DNA of 64,000 bases from CAVQGZ01 sp963712175 (GTDB lineage: Bacteria; Actinomycetota; Actinomycetes; Jiangellales; Jiangellaceae). This document shows positions 45,626 through 54,841 of this stretch, piece after piece (position 1 is the stretch's first letter; each line of letters starts with the position of its first letter). Under the pieces are notes generated by a model, which searched no databases, was not told the DNA's origin, and saw only the letters and a list, made by a program, of their open reading frames with translations. The stretch covers positions 372,001 through 436,000 of the forward strand of contig CAVQGZ010000004.1 in assembly GCA_963712175.1 (NCBI GenBank), in the 5' to 3' direction. Both the position numbers and the translations under genes were made by a program.

Positions 45626-46690
45626 ATGGCTCACCTGTGGCGCGGGGTGATCGAGGAGTACCGGGACCGGCTGCCGGTCTCCGCGACGACGCCGGTCGTG
45701 ACCCTTCAGGAGGGGGGAACCCCCCTGGTGCGGACCGGCTGGCTGTCGACCGAGACGGGATGTGACGTCTACTGCAAGGTGGAGGGCTGCAACCCGACGG
45801 GATCGTTCAAGGACCGCGGGATGACGCTAGCCATCTCCAAGGCGGCCGAAGAGGGGTCGCAGGCGGTGGTCTGCGCTTCCACGGGCAACACGAGCGCTTC
45901 GGCGGCCGCCTACGCCGCCGCCGCGGGCATGACCCCGGTCGTTCTCATCCCGGCGGGCAAGATCGCGCGCGGCAAGCTCGCCCAGGCGGTCATGCACGGC
46001 GCCCGTGTGCTGCAGGTCGACGGGAACTTCGACGACTGCCTCGAGGTGGCCCGCGAGCTCGCGGACTCCTACCCCGTCGCGCTCGTCAACTCCGTCAACC
46101 CCTACCGCCTGCAGGGGCAGAAGACCGGCGCGTTCGAAGTCGTGGACGCCCTCGGCGACGCCCCGGACATGCACGTCCTGCCCACGGGGAACGCCGGGAA
46201 CATCTCCGCCTACTGGCTGGGCTACCGCGAGTACCACACCGACGGCCCGGCGACCCGCCGACCCCGGATGTGGGGGGTGCAGGCCCTCGGAGCTGCGCCG
46301 CTCGTGACCGGCAAGCCGGTGGCCGCGCCGGACACGGTCGCCACCGCGATCCGGATCGGCAACCCCGCCTCCTGGGACCTCGCCGTCGAGGCCCGGGACT
46401 CATCCGGCGGCGCCATCACCGCCGTGAGCGACACCCAGATCCTCCAGGCCCAGGCAGCGCTGGCGGCTCACGACGGGCTGTTCGTCGAGCCCGCGTCGGC
46501 GGCGCCGGTGGCAGCGCTGCTCGAGGCGGCGGCCAAGGGTTCGCTGAGCCCCGGCCAACAGATCGTGGTGACCGTGACCGGACAAGGGCTCAAGGACATC
46601 GACACCGCGCTGGACCACCACGGCGCGGTGGACACGACGGTGGTTCCTCCGCGGGCAGACGCCGCTGCGCACGCCCTCGGCTTGGCGTGA
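45626..46690 (+). CDS. thrC: Threonine synthase
   Basis: PLP-dependent conversion of O-phosphohomoserine to threonine; 354 residues, the short form typical of actinobacteria. The PLP lysine is in NPTGSFKDRGMTLA near residue 58, the phosphate/asparagine loop in ASTGNTSASAAAYA near 84, the Gly-rich PLP phosphate loop in LPTGNAGNISAYW near 187, and VTGQGLKD near 317. ATG at 45626 immediately follows the hom stop, and its own stop overlaps the thrB GTG (GTGA), so hom-thrC-thrB is a tightly coupled operon. Confidence 0.96.
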   Translation: MAHLWRGVIEEYRDRLPVSATTPVVTLQEGGTPLVRTGWLSTETGCDVYCKVEGCNPTGSFKDRGMTLAISKAAEEGSQAVVCASTGNTSASAAAYAAAAGMTPVVLIPAGKIARGKLAQAVMHGARVLQVDGNFDDCLEVARELADSYPVALVNSVNPYRLQGQKTGAFEVVDALGDAPDMHVLPTGNAGNISAYWLGYREYHTDGPATRRPRMWGVQALGAAPLVTGKPVAAPDTVATAIRIGNPASWDLAVEARDSSGGAITAVSDTQILQAQAALAAHDGLFVEPASAAPVAALLEAAAKGSLSPGQQIVVTVTGQGLKDIDTALDHHGAVDTTVVPPRADAAAHALGLA

Positions 46691-47637
46691 GCCCGTCCGC
46701 CCGTCTGCCCGACGGCATCCGGGTACGCCTGACCGTCCCGGCAACGAGTGCGAACCTCGGCCCTGCCTTCGATGCTGCGGGGCTGGCACTCTCGCTCTAC
46801 GACGACGTCGAGGTGACCACGTGCTCGTCCGGGTGCACGGTCGACGTGAGCGGCGAGGGCGCTGACACGCTGCCGCGCGACGAGTCACACCTCGTCCTGC
46901 GCGCGGCACGAGCCGGACTCGACGCCGCGGGCCTGGGACAGCCCGGGCTTGCCCTGCGCGCGACCAACCGGATCCCGCACGGACGCGGCCTCGGCTCGTC
47001 CGCCGCTGCGACCGTGGCCGGGCTGGTCGCGGCCCGGGAGATCGCGGTCGCTGCCGGACGTGACGACGTTCTGGACGACGCGCACCTTCTCGGTCTGGCG
47101 ACCCAGTTCGAGGGCCACGCCGACAACGTGGGTGCGACGCTGTGCGGTGGCTTGACGCTCGTCTGGGCGGAGTCGGCGACGTCGGTGCGGTCGGTGCGGC
47201 TCGACGTCGACCAGCGGGTCGTCCCCGTCGTCCTGGTGCCCGAGGCGACGCTGAGCACGGCGCGGGCGCGGGGTCTCATCCCACCGTCGGTGCCGCACCG
47301 GATCGCGGCGCGCAACGCCGGGCGGGCCGCGCTGCTCGTCGCGGCGCTGACGTCGCGGCCTTCGCTGCTGCTACCTGCGACGCACGACTGGTTGCACCAG
47401 CCGTATCGGGCCGGCGCCTTCCCCGAGTCGATGGCCTTGGTGGATGCGCTTCGAGCCGAGGGGCACGCCGCGACCATCTCCGGCGCCGGTCCGAGCGTGC
47501 TCGTGCTGACCACGCGGGACTCCACACCCGTCGCGGTGGACATCCCCGGGTGGCGCTGCCTGAGTCTCGAGGTCGACCGGCTCGGTGCTGCCGCCGTGGA
47601 AAGGCCGGAAGAGGCTGCGCGAAGCACGCGACGCTGA
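46687..47637 (+). CDS. thrB: Homoserine kinase
   Basis: GHMP-family kinase that phosphorylates homoserine for threonine synthase. The 316-residue protein has VRLTVPATSANLGPAFDAAGLAL near residue 12, the ATP-binding GHMP motif IPHGRGLGSSAAATVAG near 98 and the C-terminal SGAGPSVLVL motif near 266. GTG at 46687 overlaps the thrC stop. It closes the threonine operon; 247 bases without a gene follow before rho. Confidence 0.95.
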   Translation: MSPSARLPDGIRVRLTVPATSANLGPAFDAAGLALSLYDDVEVTTCSSGCTVDVSGEGADTLPRDESHLVLRAARAGLDAAGLGQPGLALRATNRIPHGRGLGSSAAATVAGLVAAREIAVAAGRDDVLDDAHLLGLATQFEGHADNVGATLCGGLTLVWAESATSVRSVRLDVDQRVVPVVLVPEATLSTARARGLIPPSVPHRIAARNAGRAALLVAALTSRPSLLLPATHDWLHQPYRAGAFPESMALVDALRAEGHAATISGAGPSVLVLTTRDSTPVAVDIPGWRCLSLEVDRLGAAAVERPEEAARSTRR

Positions 47638-47692
47638 CCGCACACCGTGGACACACCGCGGGCGTCGGAATGGGGCGGTGGTGGTCTCGTGT

Positions 47693-47698
47693 TACTCT
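47693..47698 (+). promoter_or_regulatory. Possible -10 box of rho
   Basis: TACTCT, about 187 bases before the TTG at 47885, in the 247-base gap after thrB. No clear -35. The long leader would fit Rho autoregulation, known in other bacteria. Confidence 0.4.
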
Positions 47699-47884
47699 GA
47701 TCACCAGGTGACGGGCCGACTCGTGGTCGTCATCGATCCTCTCGGTTGATCTCTGCCGCGTCTCCCACGCACGCACATCGTCCGAAAGTTGCGTCTCCCC
47801 CCGCCTCGGCGCGGTGGCTCACGTCACCGTCGCTCCACGGTTCCTACCGAGACGACCTCGGTACGTGAGAAGGAAGGGTCCTCG

Positions 47885-49629
47885 TTGACCGACAGCACCG
47901 ACACACTCACCCCGCCGGAGACTTCCGGCGCCCCGACGTCGTCCGCCAACGGCGGCTCGACGCGGCAGCGATCGGGTGGGCTCACCACTCTCAAGCTGGC
48001 CGAGCTGCAGCAGATGGCAGCCGGGCTGGGCATCAGCGGCACCGCCCGCATGCGCAAGAGCCAGCTCATCGACGCCATCAAGGCGACGCAGGGCGGCTCG
48101 TCCCGCGCATCCACCGGCCAGGCCGCAGCCGACCGGCCGGCACCGGCTCCGGCGGTGGCCGCCGAGCAGCAGACGAGCGGGGGCCGGGACACCGGCCAGG
48201 AGCGGCGAGCTCGCGACGACGCGGACCACGACCAGGACTCGAGCGAGCGGGACGGGAACGGCAACCGCGGCGAGCGCAGCCAGCCGCGGCAGGACTCCCG
48301 AGATGGTGGGCGCGCCGGGGACAACCGCGGGGGGGACACCCGCGGCGATGACGACGACTTCAACCGTGGTGGCGGACGCCGCCGTCGGCGCAGCCGGGAC
48401 CGCAACCGGGACCGCAACGACCGGGACCGCAACGACCGCAACGACCGCAACGACCGCCCGGTGACCGAGGACGACGTCCTCATCCCGGTCGCGGGCATCC
48501 TCGACGTCCTCGACAACTACGCGTTCGTGCGCACGTCGGGCTACCTGCCCGGCTCCAACGACGTCTACGTCTCGCTCGCCATGGTGCGACGAAGAACAAC
48601 CTGCGCAAGGGCGACGCGATCACCGGTACGGTCCGGCAGCCGCGTGAAGGTGAGAAGCAGCAGAAGTTCAACGCCCTTGTGCGGGTGGACACCGTGAACG
48701 GGGCCGACCCCCAGCTCGCGGGGAACCGCCCGGAGTTCCACAAGCTCACCCCGCTCTACCCGCAGGACAGGCTGCGTCTGGAGAGCGAACCGCACCTCAT
48801 GACGCCGCGAGTCATCGACCTCGTTGCCCCGATCGGCAAGGGCCAGCGCGGCCTCATCGTCTCCCCGCCCAAGGCCGGCAAGACGATGGTGCTGCAAGCG
48901 ATCGCGAACGCCATCACGACCAACAACCCCGAGTGCCACCTGATGGTGGTCCTCGTCGACGAGCGGCCCGAAGAAGTCACCGACATGCAGCGCACCGTCA
49001 AGGGCGAGGTCATCGCCTCGACGTTCGACCGCCCGGCTGACGACCACACGACGGTGGCCGAGCTCGCGATCGAGCGAGCCCGGCGTCTGGTCGAGCTAGG
49101 CCACGACGTCGTCGTGCTGCTCGACTCGATCACCCGACTCGGCCGCGCCTACAACCTCGCGGCACCGGCCAGCGGTCGCATCCTGTCCGGTGGCGTCGAC
49201 TCCAGCGCGCTGTACCCGCCGAAGAAGTTCTTCGGTGCCGCGCGGAACATCGAGAACGGTGGCTCCCTGACGATTCTCGCCACGGCGCTGGTCGAGACCG
49301 GCTCGAAGATGGACGAGGTCATCTTCGAGGAGTTCAAGGGCACCGGGAACATGGAGCTGAAGCTGTCGCGCCAGCTGGCCGACAAGCGGATCTTCCCCGC
49401 TGTCGACGTCGATGCCTCCGGCACCCGCAAGGAAGAGATCCTGCTGGCCCCGGACGAGCTCAAGGTGGTCTGGAAGCTGCGACGGGTGCTGGCCGCCCTG
49501 GACGACCAGCAGGCGATCGAGCTGCTTCTGAACAAGCTGCGTGACACCTCGTCCAACTACGAGTTCCTCATGCAGGTGCACAAGACAAGCCCGTCGGCAC
49601 CCGGCGGGCACGACGAGTACGCCGGGTGA
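47885..49629 (+). CDS. rho: Transcription termination factor Rho (one frameshift)
   Basis: Hexameric RNA-dependent ATPase that ends transcription; about 580 residues once the break at 48586-48592 is repaired (two extra bases or one missing; MVRKNNLRKGDAI is expected). The Rho N-terminal helix domain (LKLAELQQMAAGLGI) is followed by an actinobacterial insert of about 100 residues rich in Arg, Asp, Asn and Gly. The RNA-binding domain (SGYLPGSNDVYVS) and the ATPase core come next, with Walker A SPPKAGKTMVLQ and Walker B VVVLLDSITRLGRAYN. TTG at 47885 with AAGGAAGG upstream is preferred over an earlier in-frame TTG. Rho is normally essential in actinobacteria, so the break is probably a sequence error. 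Confidence 0.93.
48396..48457 (+). repeat. 9-base tandem repeats in the rho insert
   Basis: Repeated GACCGCAAC-type units encode a run of Arg-Asp-Asn residues in the low-complexity insert of Rho. Such repeats can slip in replication and in sequencing; the frame break lies about 130 bases further on. Confidence 0.7.
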
Positions 49630-49943
49630 GCGACGACCGCCTCCCGGTCGGCGACCTCGACGGGTCGGTGGCGACGGGGCCGTGGACGTGTCCGAAGTGC
49701 GGACGGGAGAACAAGGCGGCCTGGCGTCAGTGCCCGGGTTGCGAGTCCGACCGAGCCGGGCAGTCGCCCTCCCAGCGGGCCCCCGCTCGACCGCGGCAAC
49801 GTACCAACCCGATCTACCTGCTGATCGGCGTGCTGGTCCTGGCGGCCCTCGTGGTGGCCGTGTTCCTGGTCGCTGAGCCTGTCTGGGACTGGGTGGTCGG
49901 GCAGTGGGACACGTTCATCACCTGGATCGACGAGCGCACCTGA
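49626..49943 (+). CDS. Small zinc-ribbon membrane protein
   Basis: A 105-residue protein with an N-terminal zinc ribbon (CPKCGREN...CPGCESD, two CxxC pairs spaced 12 residues apart), a short Arg/Pro-rich linker, one membrane helix (YLLIGVLVLAALVVAVFLV) and a Trp-rich end. No specific family is recognised. Its GTG overlaps the rho stop (GTGA), so it is translated with rho. A membrane-anchored ribbon may bind nucleic acid or protein; this is inference. Confidence 0.75.
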   Translation: MSDDRLPVGDLDGSVATGPWTCPKCGRENKAAWRQCPGCESDRAGQSPSQRAPARPRQRTNPIYLLIGVLVLAALVVAVFLVAEPVWDWVVGQWDTFITWIDERT

Positions 49944-50037
49944 TCAGCCAGCGCGTGCCCGCCAGCCCGGGCGCAGTGGTCCGTTTGGTCGCCGACCGCC
50001 CTGGCTGGAATACTGCAAGCCTCGTCATGCCTTTACT

Positions 50038-50072
50038 GCTACCGGTTCACGCCGTTCCGGCGACCCGGTAGC
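50038..50072 (+). promoter_or_regulatory. Stem-loop in the rpmE leader (candidate L31 leader RNA)
   Basis: GCTACCGG (50038-50045) pairs with CCGGTAGC (50065-50072), enclosing an inner stem CGCCG/CGGCG with loop TTC. The structure ends 16 bases before the rpmE ATG, just before its AGGAG. Its place matches the actinobacterial L31 leader class described in Rfam, where L31 is thought to bind its own mRNA. A possible -35/-10 pair (TTGGTC 49985, AATACT 50009) lies upstream. Confidence 0.6.
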
Positions 50073-50088
50073 CCAGACAGGAGCCGTC

Positions 50089-50316
50089 ATGAAGCCCGAC
50101 ATCCACCCCGACTACGCGACCACCGAAGTGACGTGCAGCTGTGGCGAGACCTTCGTCACTCGCAGCACGGCCCGCAACGGCGTCCTGCACGCCGAGGTCT
50201 GCTCGGCATGTCACCCCTTCTACACCGGCAAGCAGAAGATCCTCGACACCGGTGGACGTGTCGCTCGCTTCGAGGCGCGCTACGCACGAAAGGGCGCCTC
50301 CGGCTCGTCGAAGTAG
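50089..50316 (+). CDS. rpmE: 50S ribosomal protein L31 (zinc-binding form)
   Basis: Ribosomal protein of 75 residues with the zinc-type cysteine set: CSCGETF at residues 16-22 and CSACHPFYTG near 38, with KQKILDTGGRVARFEARY after it. The presence of the cysteines marks it as the zinc-containing (C+) paralogue used under zinc-replete conditions. ATG at 50089 has AGGAG 7 bases upstream. prfA starts six bases after its stop. A stem-loop just upstream probably regulates it. Confidence 0.96.
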   Translation: MKPDIHPDYATTEVTCSCGETFVTRSTARNGVLHAEVCSACHPFYTGKQKILDTGGRVARFEARYARKGASGSSK

Positions 50317-50322
50317 CCGCTG

Positions 50323-51429
50323 GTGCTTCCTCGCCCGCTCCTGCAGAGGGCCGAGCAGCTCGCGGATGAGCTCGCCGAGCTCGAGTCGGCGCTCGCCGAT
50401 CCTGACCTGCACACGCAGCCCGGTCGGATGCGTGAGCTCGGCCAGCGCCACTCGACCCTGCAGTCGGCGTCGACGACCTACCAGGCCTACCTCAAGGTCA
50501 GGGGAGACGCCGAGGTGGCCCACGACCTGGCCACCGACGACGAGTCGTTCGCCGACGAGGCGACGGCGCTCGATGCAGAGGCCGACAGGCTGGCGGACCG
50601 GCTGCGCTCCGCCCTGCTGCCGCGGGACCCCGACGATGCCCGACCGGTGCTCATGGAGATCAAGGCCGGTGAGGGTGGGGACGAGTCCGCGCTCTTCGCG
50701 GCCGACCTGATGCGCATGTATGAGCGCTACGCCGACCGGCACGGCTGGAAGGTCGAGGTCATCGACCATGAGGAGACCCCGCTCGGCGGCGTCTCCAGCG
50801 CGACGATGGCTGTTCGCGGCAGGTCTGGTGCTGACCCTGACCAGACGCCGGGCGCCCGGCTCAAGTTCGAGGGCGGCGTCCATCGCGTCCAGCGGGTGCC
50901 GGTCACCGAGAGCCAGGGGCGCATCCACACCAGCGCGGCCGGCATCCTCGTCATGCCTGAGGCAACTGAGGTCGACGACGTCCCCATCGACCCCAACGAC
51001 CTGCGCGTCGACGTGTACCGCTCGTCGGGCCCAGGCGGGCAGAGTGTCAACACCACCGACTCCGCCGTACGCATCACCCACCTGCCCACGGGCACTGTGG
51101 TGTCCTGCCAGAACGAGAAGTCCCAGCTCCAGAACCGGGAGCAGGCCCTGCGGATCCTGCGGGCTCGCCTGCTGGCCCGGGCCAGGGAGGCGGCCGCTGA
51201 GCAGGCAGCCGCCGAGCGTCGCAGCCAGGTCCGCACGGTGGACCGCTCGGAGCGCGTGCGCACCTACAACTTCCCGGAGAACCGGATCTCCGACCATCGA
51301 GTCGGCTACAAGGCCTACAACCTCGACCAGGTGCTGGCCGGCGACCTCGACGGGGTTGTCGACGCTCTGGTGGCCCACGATCTGGCGGAGCGGGTCGCCG
51401 CGCTGGAGCCCGCTTCTGAGCAGGCATGA
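50323..51429 (+). CDS. prfA: Peptide chain release factor 1
   Basis: Reads UAA and UAG stop codons; 368 residues. The codon-recognition tripeptide is PVT in RVQRVPVTESQGRIHTS near residue 195, the PxT form that defines RF1. The catalytic GGQ loop is in SSGPGGQSVNTTDSAVR near residue 238. GTG at 50323. Its stop overlaps the start of prmC (ATGA), the enzyme that methylates this GGQ glutamine, so factor and modifier are co-translated. Confidence 0.96.
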   Translation: MLPRPLLQRAEQLADELAELESALADPDLHTQPGRMRELGQRHSTLQSASTTYQAYLKVRGDAEVAHDLATDDESFADEATALDAEADRLADRLRSALLPRDPDDARPVLMEIKAGEGGDESALFAADLMRMYERYADRHGWKVEVIDHEETPLGGVSSATMAVRGRSGADPDQTPGARLKFEGGVHRVQRVPVTESQGRIHTSAAGILVMPEATEVDDVPIDPNDLRVDVYRSSGPGGQSVNTTDSAVRITHLPTGTVVSCQNEKSQLQNREQALRILRARLLARAREAAAEQAAAERRSQVRTVDRSERVRTYNFPENRISDHRVGYKAYNLDQVLAGDLDGVVDALVAHDLAERVAALEPASEQA

Positions 51430-52292
51430 CGCCGAAGGCGGCGCGGGTGGCGCAGGTCCGCCCCTGGCTCGAGGAGGCAACCGCGATCCTGGCCGACGCC
51501 GGCGTCGCGTCTCCCGGTCACGATGCCCAGCAGCTAGCCGTCGACGGGGTGGGGCTGCCGCGCGCGGGGTTGTCCTCGGTCACTGATCCGGGGCCGCAGT
51601 ACTGGGCGCTGCTGCAGCGACGAGCGCGGCGCGAGCCGCTGCAGCACCTTCTCGGGCGGGCGTGGTTCCGCCACGTCGAGGTCGCTGTGGGTCCGGGCGT
51701 CTTCGTGCCGCGCCCCGAGACCGAGGTGGTCACCGCCGCGGCGATCGACGAGGCACGTGCCGTCGCCGCCGGCGGCACCCAGCCCGTCGTGGTCGACCTC
51801 GGGACCGGTACCGGCGTGATCGCCCTCTCGGTCGCGCACGAGGTGCCGCACGCCGTGGTGCACGCCGTCGAGGCCGATGACGACGCGCTGACGTGGGCCC
51901 GCCGCAACATCGAGGGCAGCCGGGTCGTGCTGCACCACGCTGATCTAGCGACCGCGCTCGACGACCTCGCCGGGCAGGTGCACGTCGTCATCAGCAACCC
52001 GCCCTACATACCGCCCGACGGGGTGCCGGTGGACCCGGAGGTGCGCGAGCACGACCCCGCACGCGCTCTGTACGGGTCGGGTCCCGACGGGCTCGGCGAG
52101 GTCCGCTCCGTCATCGCCACGGCGCGGCGACTCCTTGTCGGCGGTGGGCTGGTCGTGATCGAGCACGCCGAGTCCCAGGGCGAAGCAGTGCTGCGCCTGC
52201 TCCGGGACTCCTGGGTGGAGGCCGCCGGGCATCTCGACCTCACGGGACGACCCCGCTTCGTCACCGCGCGACTCCCGGCTCGACAGCCATGA
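51426..52292 (+). CDS. prmC: Release factor glutamine methyltransferase
   Basis: SAM-dependent N5-methyltransferase of the GGQ glutamine in release factors; 288 residues. The N-terminal substrate-binding helical domain is followed by the SAM motif VVDLGTGTGVIALS near residue 122 and the catalytic NPPYIP near 190. ATG at 51426 overlaps the prfA stop and its own stop overlaps the sua5-like gene (ATGA), so four genes in a row here (prfA to the phosphatase) are joined by start-stop overlaps. Confidence 0.95.
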   Translation: MTPKAARVAQVRPWLEEATAILADAGVASPGHDAQQLAVDGVGLPRAGLSSVTDPGPQYWALLQRRARREPLQHLLGRAWFRHVEVAVGPGVFVPRPETEVVTAAAIDEARAVAAGGTQPVVVDLGTGTGVIALSVAHEVPHAVVHAVEADDDALTWARRNIEGSRVVLHHADLATALDDLAGQVHVVISNPPYIPPDGVPVDPEVREHDPARALYGSGPDGLGEVRSVIATARRLLVGGGLVVIEHAESQGEAVLRLLRDSWVEAAGHLDLTGRPRFVTARLPARQP

Positions 52293-52927
52293 CGCGACGG
52301 TTCGACACGGCCCAGCCTCGCGCCCGGGCCCAAGGGGTGACGGCCGCATCGACCAGTGCTCGTCGAGGCCGGGTAGTGCTGCTACCGACGGAGTCGGTGT
52401 ACGCCCTGCTCGTGGATGCCTTCTCCGAGACCGGCGTCGCCGCTGTTCGTCGTCTCAAGGACCGGCCCGCCGAGCGTGCCCTCCCGGTGGCGGTCAGCTC
52501 GCAGGCGATGCTGCGCGGAATCGCCGAGCGCCTGACCCCCGCCGGTCAACAGCTGGTCGAGGCGTTCTGGCCCGGACCGCTCACGATCGTCTGTCGCCAG
52601 CAGCCGTCGTTGGCCTGGTCAGCCGGCGGCGCCGGCCGAGCGCTGACCGTGCGGATGCCGCTGCACCCCCTCGCCCTCGAGGTCATCGCCGAGGTCGGGC
52701 CGGCCGTGCTCATCGGAGCGGACTCGCCGCTGGACATGGACCCCGAAGGTCATGAGACCCCGGGGGTCGACGTCGTCCTCGATGCCGGTCCGATCCTCGA
52801 CCCCGCACCTGCGTCCTCCGTGGTCGACGTTCGCGGGGAGGAGCCGGTCCTGATCCGGGCCGGAGCACTGTCTCGCGAACGTCTGCAAGCGGTCACTGCC
52901 ATCCACGAGCCTGGGGAGCAGCTGTGA
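52289..52927 (+). CDS. Sua5/YrdC-family protein (threonylcarbamoyl-AMP synthase-like), divergent
   Basis: By place and fold this is the Sua5/TsaC protein that makes threonylcarbamoyl-AMP for the t6A modification of tRNAs. The 212-residue protein keeps VVLLPTESVYALLVDAF near residue 28 (family PTDTVYGL), RRLKDRPAERALPVAV near 55 and WPGPLTIV near 94. The usual S-A-N nucleotide motif, however, is replaced by LIGADSPLD, and the KPLP lysine is Ala. Activity is therefore uncertain; it may be a specialised paralogue. ATG at 52289 overlaps prmC; the stop overlaps the phosphatase start. Confidence 0.8.
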   Translation: MTRRFDTAQPRARAQGVTAASTSARRGRVVLLPTESVYALLVDAFSETGVAAVRRLKDRPAERALPVAVSSQAMLRGIAERLTPAGQQLVEAFWPGPLTIVCRQQPSLAWSAGGAGRALTVRMPLHPLALEVIAEVGPAVLIGADSPLDMDPEGHETPGVDVVLDAGPILDPAPASSVVDVRGEEPVLIRAGALSRERLQAVTAIHEPGEQL

Positions 52928-53496
52928 ACCGCTTCAGCATTCTTGTCGTGTGCACGGGCAACATCGCTCGCTCACCCATGGGTCAGCGTCTGCTGCAGGC
53001 CCACCTGGCCTCAGCGTCCGCGTTCGTCGTCTCCAGCGCCGGAACCTGGGGCCTCGAGGGCTCGCCGATGGAACGACACGCAGCTCAGGCATTGGCCGAG
53101 GTGGGGGTGGACGAGGGCGGCTTCGTCGCCAGAGAGCTCACCGCGCCGTTGGTACGGGAGTCGGACCTGATCCTCGCAGCGACGCGGGAGCACCGGGCGG
53201 CGGTCCTGACGCACGACCCGAGCGCTCTTCGGCGAGTCTTCACGATTCGAGAGCTCGCCCGCCTGGTCGACGTCACGGCGGTGGCCACGGTGGCCGGCGA
53301 GACCCCGGCCGAGCACGCTGCCCGGGTAGTGCGAGCCGCCGCCGGGGCCCGCGGATCGGTCCGAGCGACGCCATTGGAGGACGATGTCGCCGACCCGTAT
53401 CGAGCGAGCCTCGCGGTGTACCGCGAGCGGCGCGACGAGATACTTGGCGCGACGACCGTCATTGCCGCGGCACTGCTCGGGCCTGGGCCTGCCTGA
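52924..53496 (+). CDS. Low-molecular-weight protein-tyrosine phosphatase family protein
   Basis: A 190-residue LMW-PTP/arsenate-reductase-like protein. The P-loop VCTGNIARSPMGQ near residue 9 has the catalytic Cys and Arg in C-x5-R, and DDVADPYRAS near residue 155 gives the general-acid Asp in a D-P context. In actinobacteria such phosphatases often act with exopolysaccharide or cell-wall genes; wecA lies two genes downstream. GTG at 52924 overlaps the stop of the Sua5-like gene. Confidence 0.87.
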   Translation: MNRFSILVVCTGNIARSPMGQRLLQAHLASASAFVVSSAGTWGLEGSPMERHAAQALAEVGVDEGGFVARELTAPLVRESDLILAATREHRAAVLTHDPSALRRVFTIRELARLVDVTAVATVAGETPAEHAARVVRAAAGARGSVRATPLEDDVADPYRASLAVYRERRDEILGATTVIAAALLGPGPA

Positions 53497-53519
53497 GCGG
53501 CACACAACGGCTCCCGGCC

Positions 53520-53525
53520 TACAGT
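53520..53525 (+). promoter_or_regulatory. -10 box of glyA
   Basis: TACAGT, 29 bases before the glyA ATG at 53555; the short leader contains AGAGGA. Confidence 0.5.
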
Positions 53526-53554
53526 GGGCGCACCGACCGACAAGAGGACGCACC

Positions 53555-54814
53555 ATGACCTTCTGGGGCCCCAGCTTCGCTGAGCTGGAACAGACCGACC
53601 CGACGATCGCTGACATCGTTCTCGGCGAGCTGGAGCGCCAGCGTTCCGGCCTCCAGCTCATCGCGAGCGAGAACTTCACGTCTCCGGCGGTGCTGGCCAC
53701 TCTGGGCTCCACGCTCAGCAACAAGTACGCCGAGGGCTACCCGGGTCGCCGCTACTACGGAGGCTGCTCGGAGGTCGACAAGGCCGAGGAGATCGGCATC
53801 GCCCGGGCCAAGGAGCTCTTCGGCGCCGAGCACGCGAACCTTCAGCCGCACTCGGGCGCGAGCGCCAACCTCGCGGCGTTCGGAGCCTTTCTCTCCCCCG
53901 GCGACACCTACCTCGCCATGAGCCTGCCGCACGGTGGACACCTGACCCACGGTGCGAAGGTGTCGTTCTCCGGGAAGTGGTTCACACCGGTGCACTACGG
54001 CGTCTCCCCGCAGACCGAGCAGATCGACTACGACGAGGTGCGCGACCTCGCGAAGGCCCACCAACCGCGCATGATCATCGCCGGCGGGTCGGCGATCCCG
54101 GGTCTCATCGACTTCCCGGTCTTCCGCGAGATCGCCGACGAGGTCGGCGCCATCCTGATGGTCGACGCGGCTCACTTCATCGGGCTCGTCGCCGGTGGCG
54201 CCATCCCCTCGCCGGTGCCCTACGCCGACGTCGTGACGTTCACCACCCACAAGGTGCTGCGCGGCCCGCGGGGCGGGATGATCGTCAGCCGCGCCGAGCA
54301 CGCCAAGGCGATCGACAAGGCCGTGTTCCCGATGATGCAGGGTGGCCCGCTCATGCATGCCGTGGCAGCCAAGGCGGTAGCGCTGGCGGAGGCCTCGACA
54401 CCGGCCTACCAGGCCTACGCACGAGCCGTCGTGGCCAACGCCCAGGCGCTGACGAACGGCCTGGTTGCCGAGGGGATGCGGGCGGTCGGCGGCGGGACCG
54501 ACACGCACCTGGCCCTCATCGACCTGCGTGACATCGGCGTCTCGGGAGCAGACGCTGAACGCCGCGCCGACGCAGCCGGCATCGTGCTCAACAAGAACGC
54601 CATCCCCTTCGACCCGCAGCCGCCGAGCATCGCCTCCGGCATCCGGGTGGGGACCCCGTCGGTGACGACGCAGGGGATGGGCACCGACGAGATGCGTCGG
54701 ATCGCGAACCTCATCGCGCGGGCCGTGCGCGAGGAGGACGAGGGCACCCGCGTGCAGGTGGCTGGCGAGGTCGCCGAGCTCGTCACCACCTTCCCTGCAT
54801 ACCCGCGGGGCTGA
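53555..54814 (+). CDS. glyA: Serine hydroxymethyltransferase
   Basis: PLP enzyme that interconverts serine and glycine with tetrahydrofolate; 419 residues. IASENFTSPAVL near residue 28, NKYAEGYPGRRYYGG near 48, the folate/PLP segment QPHSGASANLAAF near 92, MVDAAHFIGLVAGG near 197 and the PLP lysine in TFTTHKVLRGPRGG near 223 are all present. The ATG at 53555 has AGAGGA upstream; the frame is open earlier but runs into the phosphatase gene. Placed between the translation-factor genes and wecA. Confidence 0.96.
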   Translation: MTFWGPSFAELEQTDPTIADIVLGELERQRSGLQLIASENFTSPAVLATLGSTLSNKYAEGYPGRRYYGGCSEVDKAEEIGIARAKELFGAEHANLQPHSGASANLAAFGAFLSPGDTYLAMSLPHGGHLTHGAKVSFSGKWFTPVHYGVSPQTEQIDYDEVRDLAKAHQPRMIIAGGSAIPGLIDFPVFREIADEVGAILMVDAAHFIGLVAGGAIPSPVPYADVVTFTTHKVLRGPRGGMIVSRAEHAKAIDKAVFPMMQGGPLMHAVAAKAVALAEASTPAYQAYARAVVANAQALTNGLVAEGMRAVGGGTDTHLALIDLRDIGVSGADAERRADAAGIVLNKNAIPFDPQPPSIASGIRVGTPSVTTQGMGTDEMRRIANLIARAVREEDEGTRVQVAGEVAELVTTFPAYPRG

Positions 54815-54841
54815 CGTAGGGCCGGGCGGGGGTCCGCTGGC

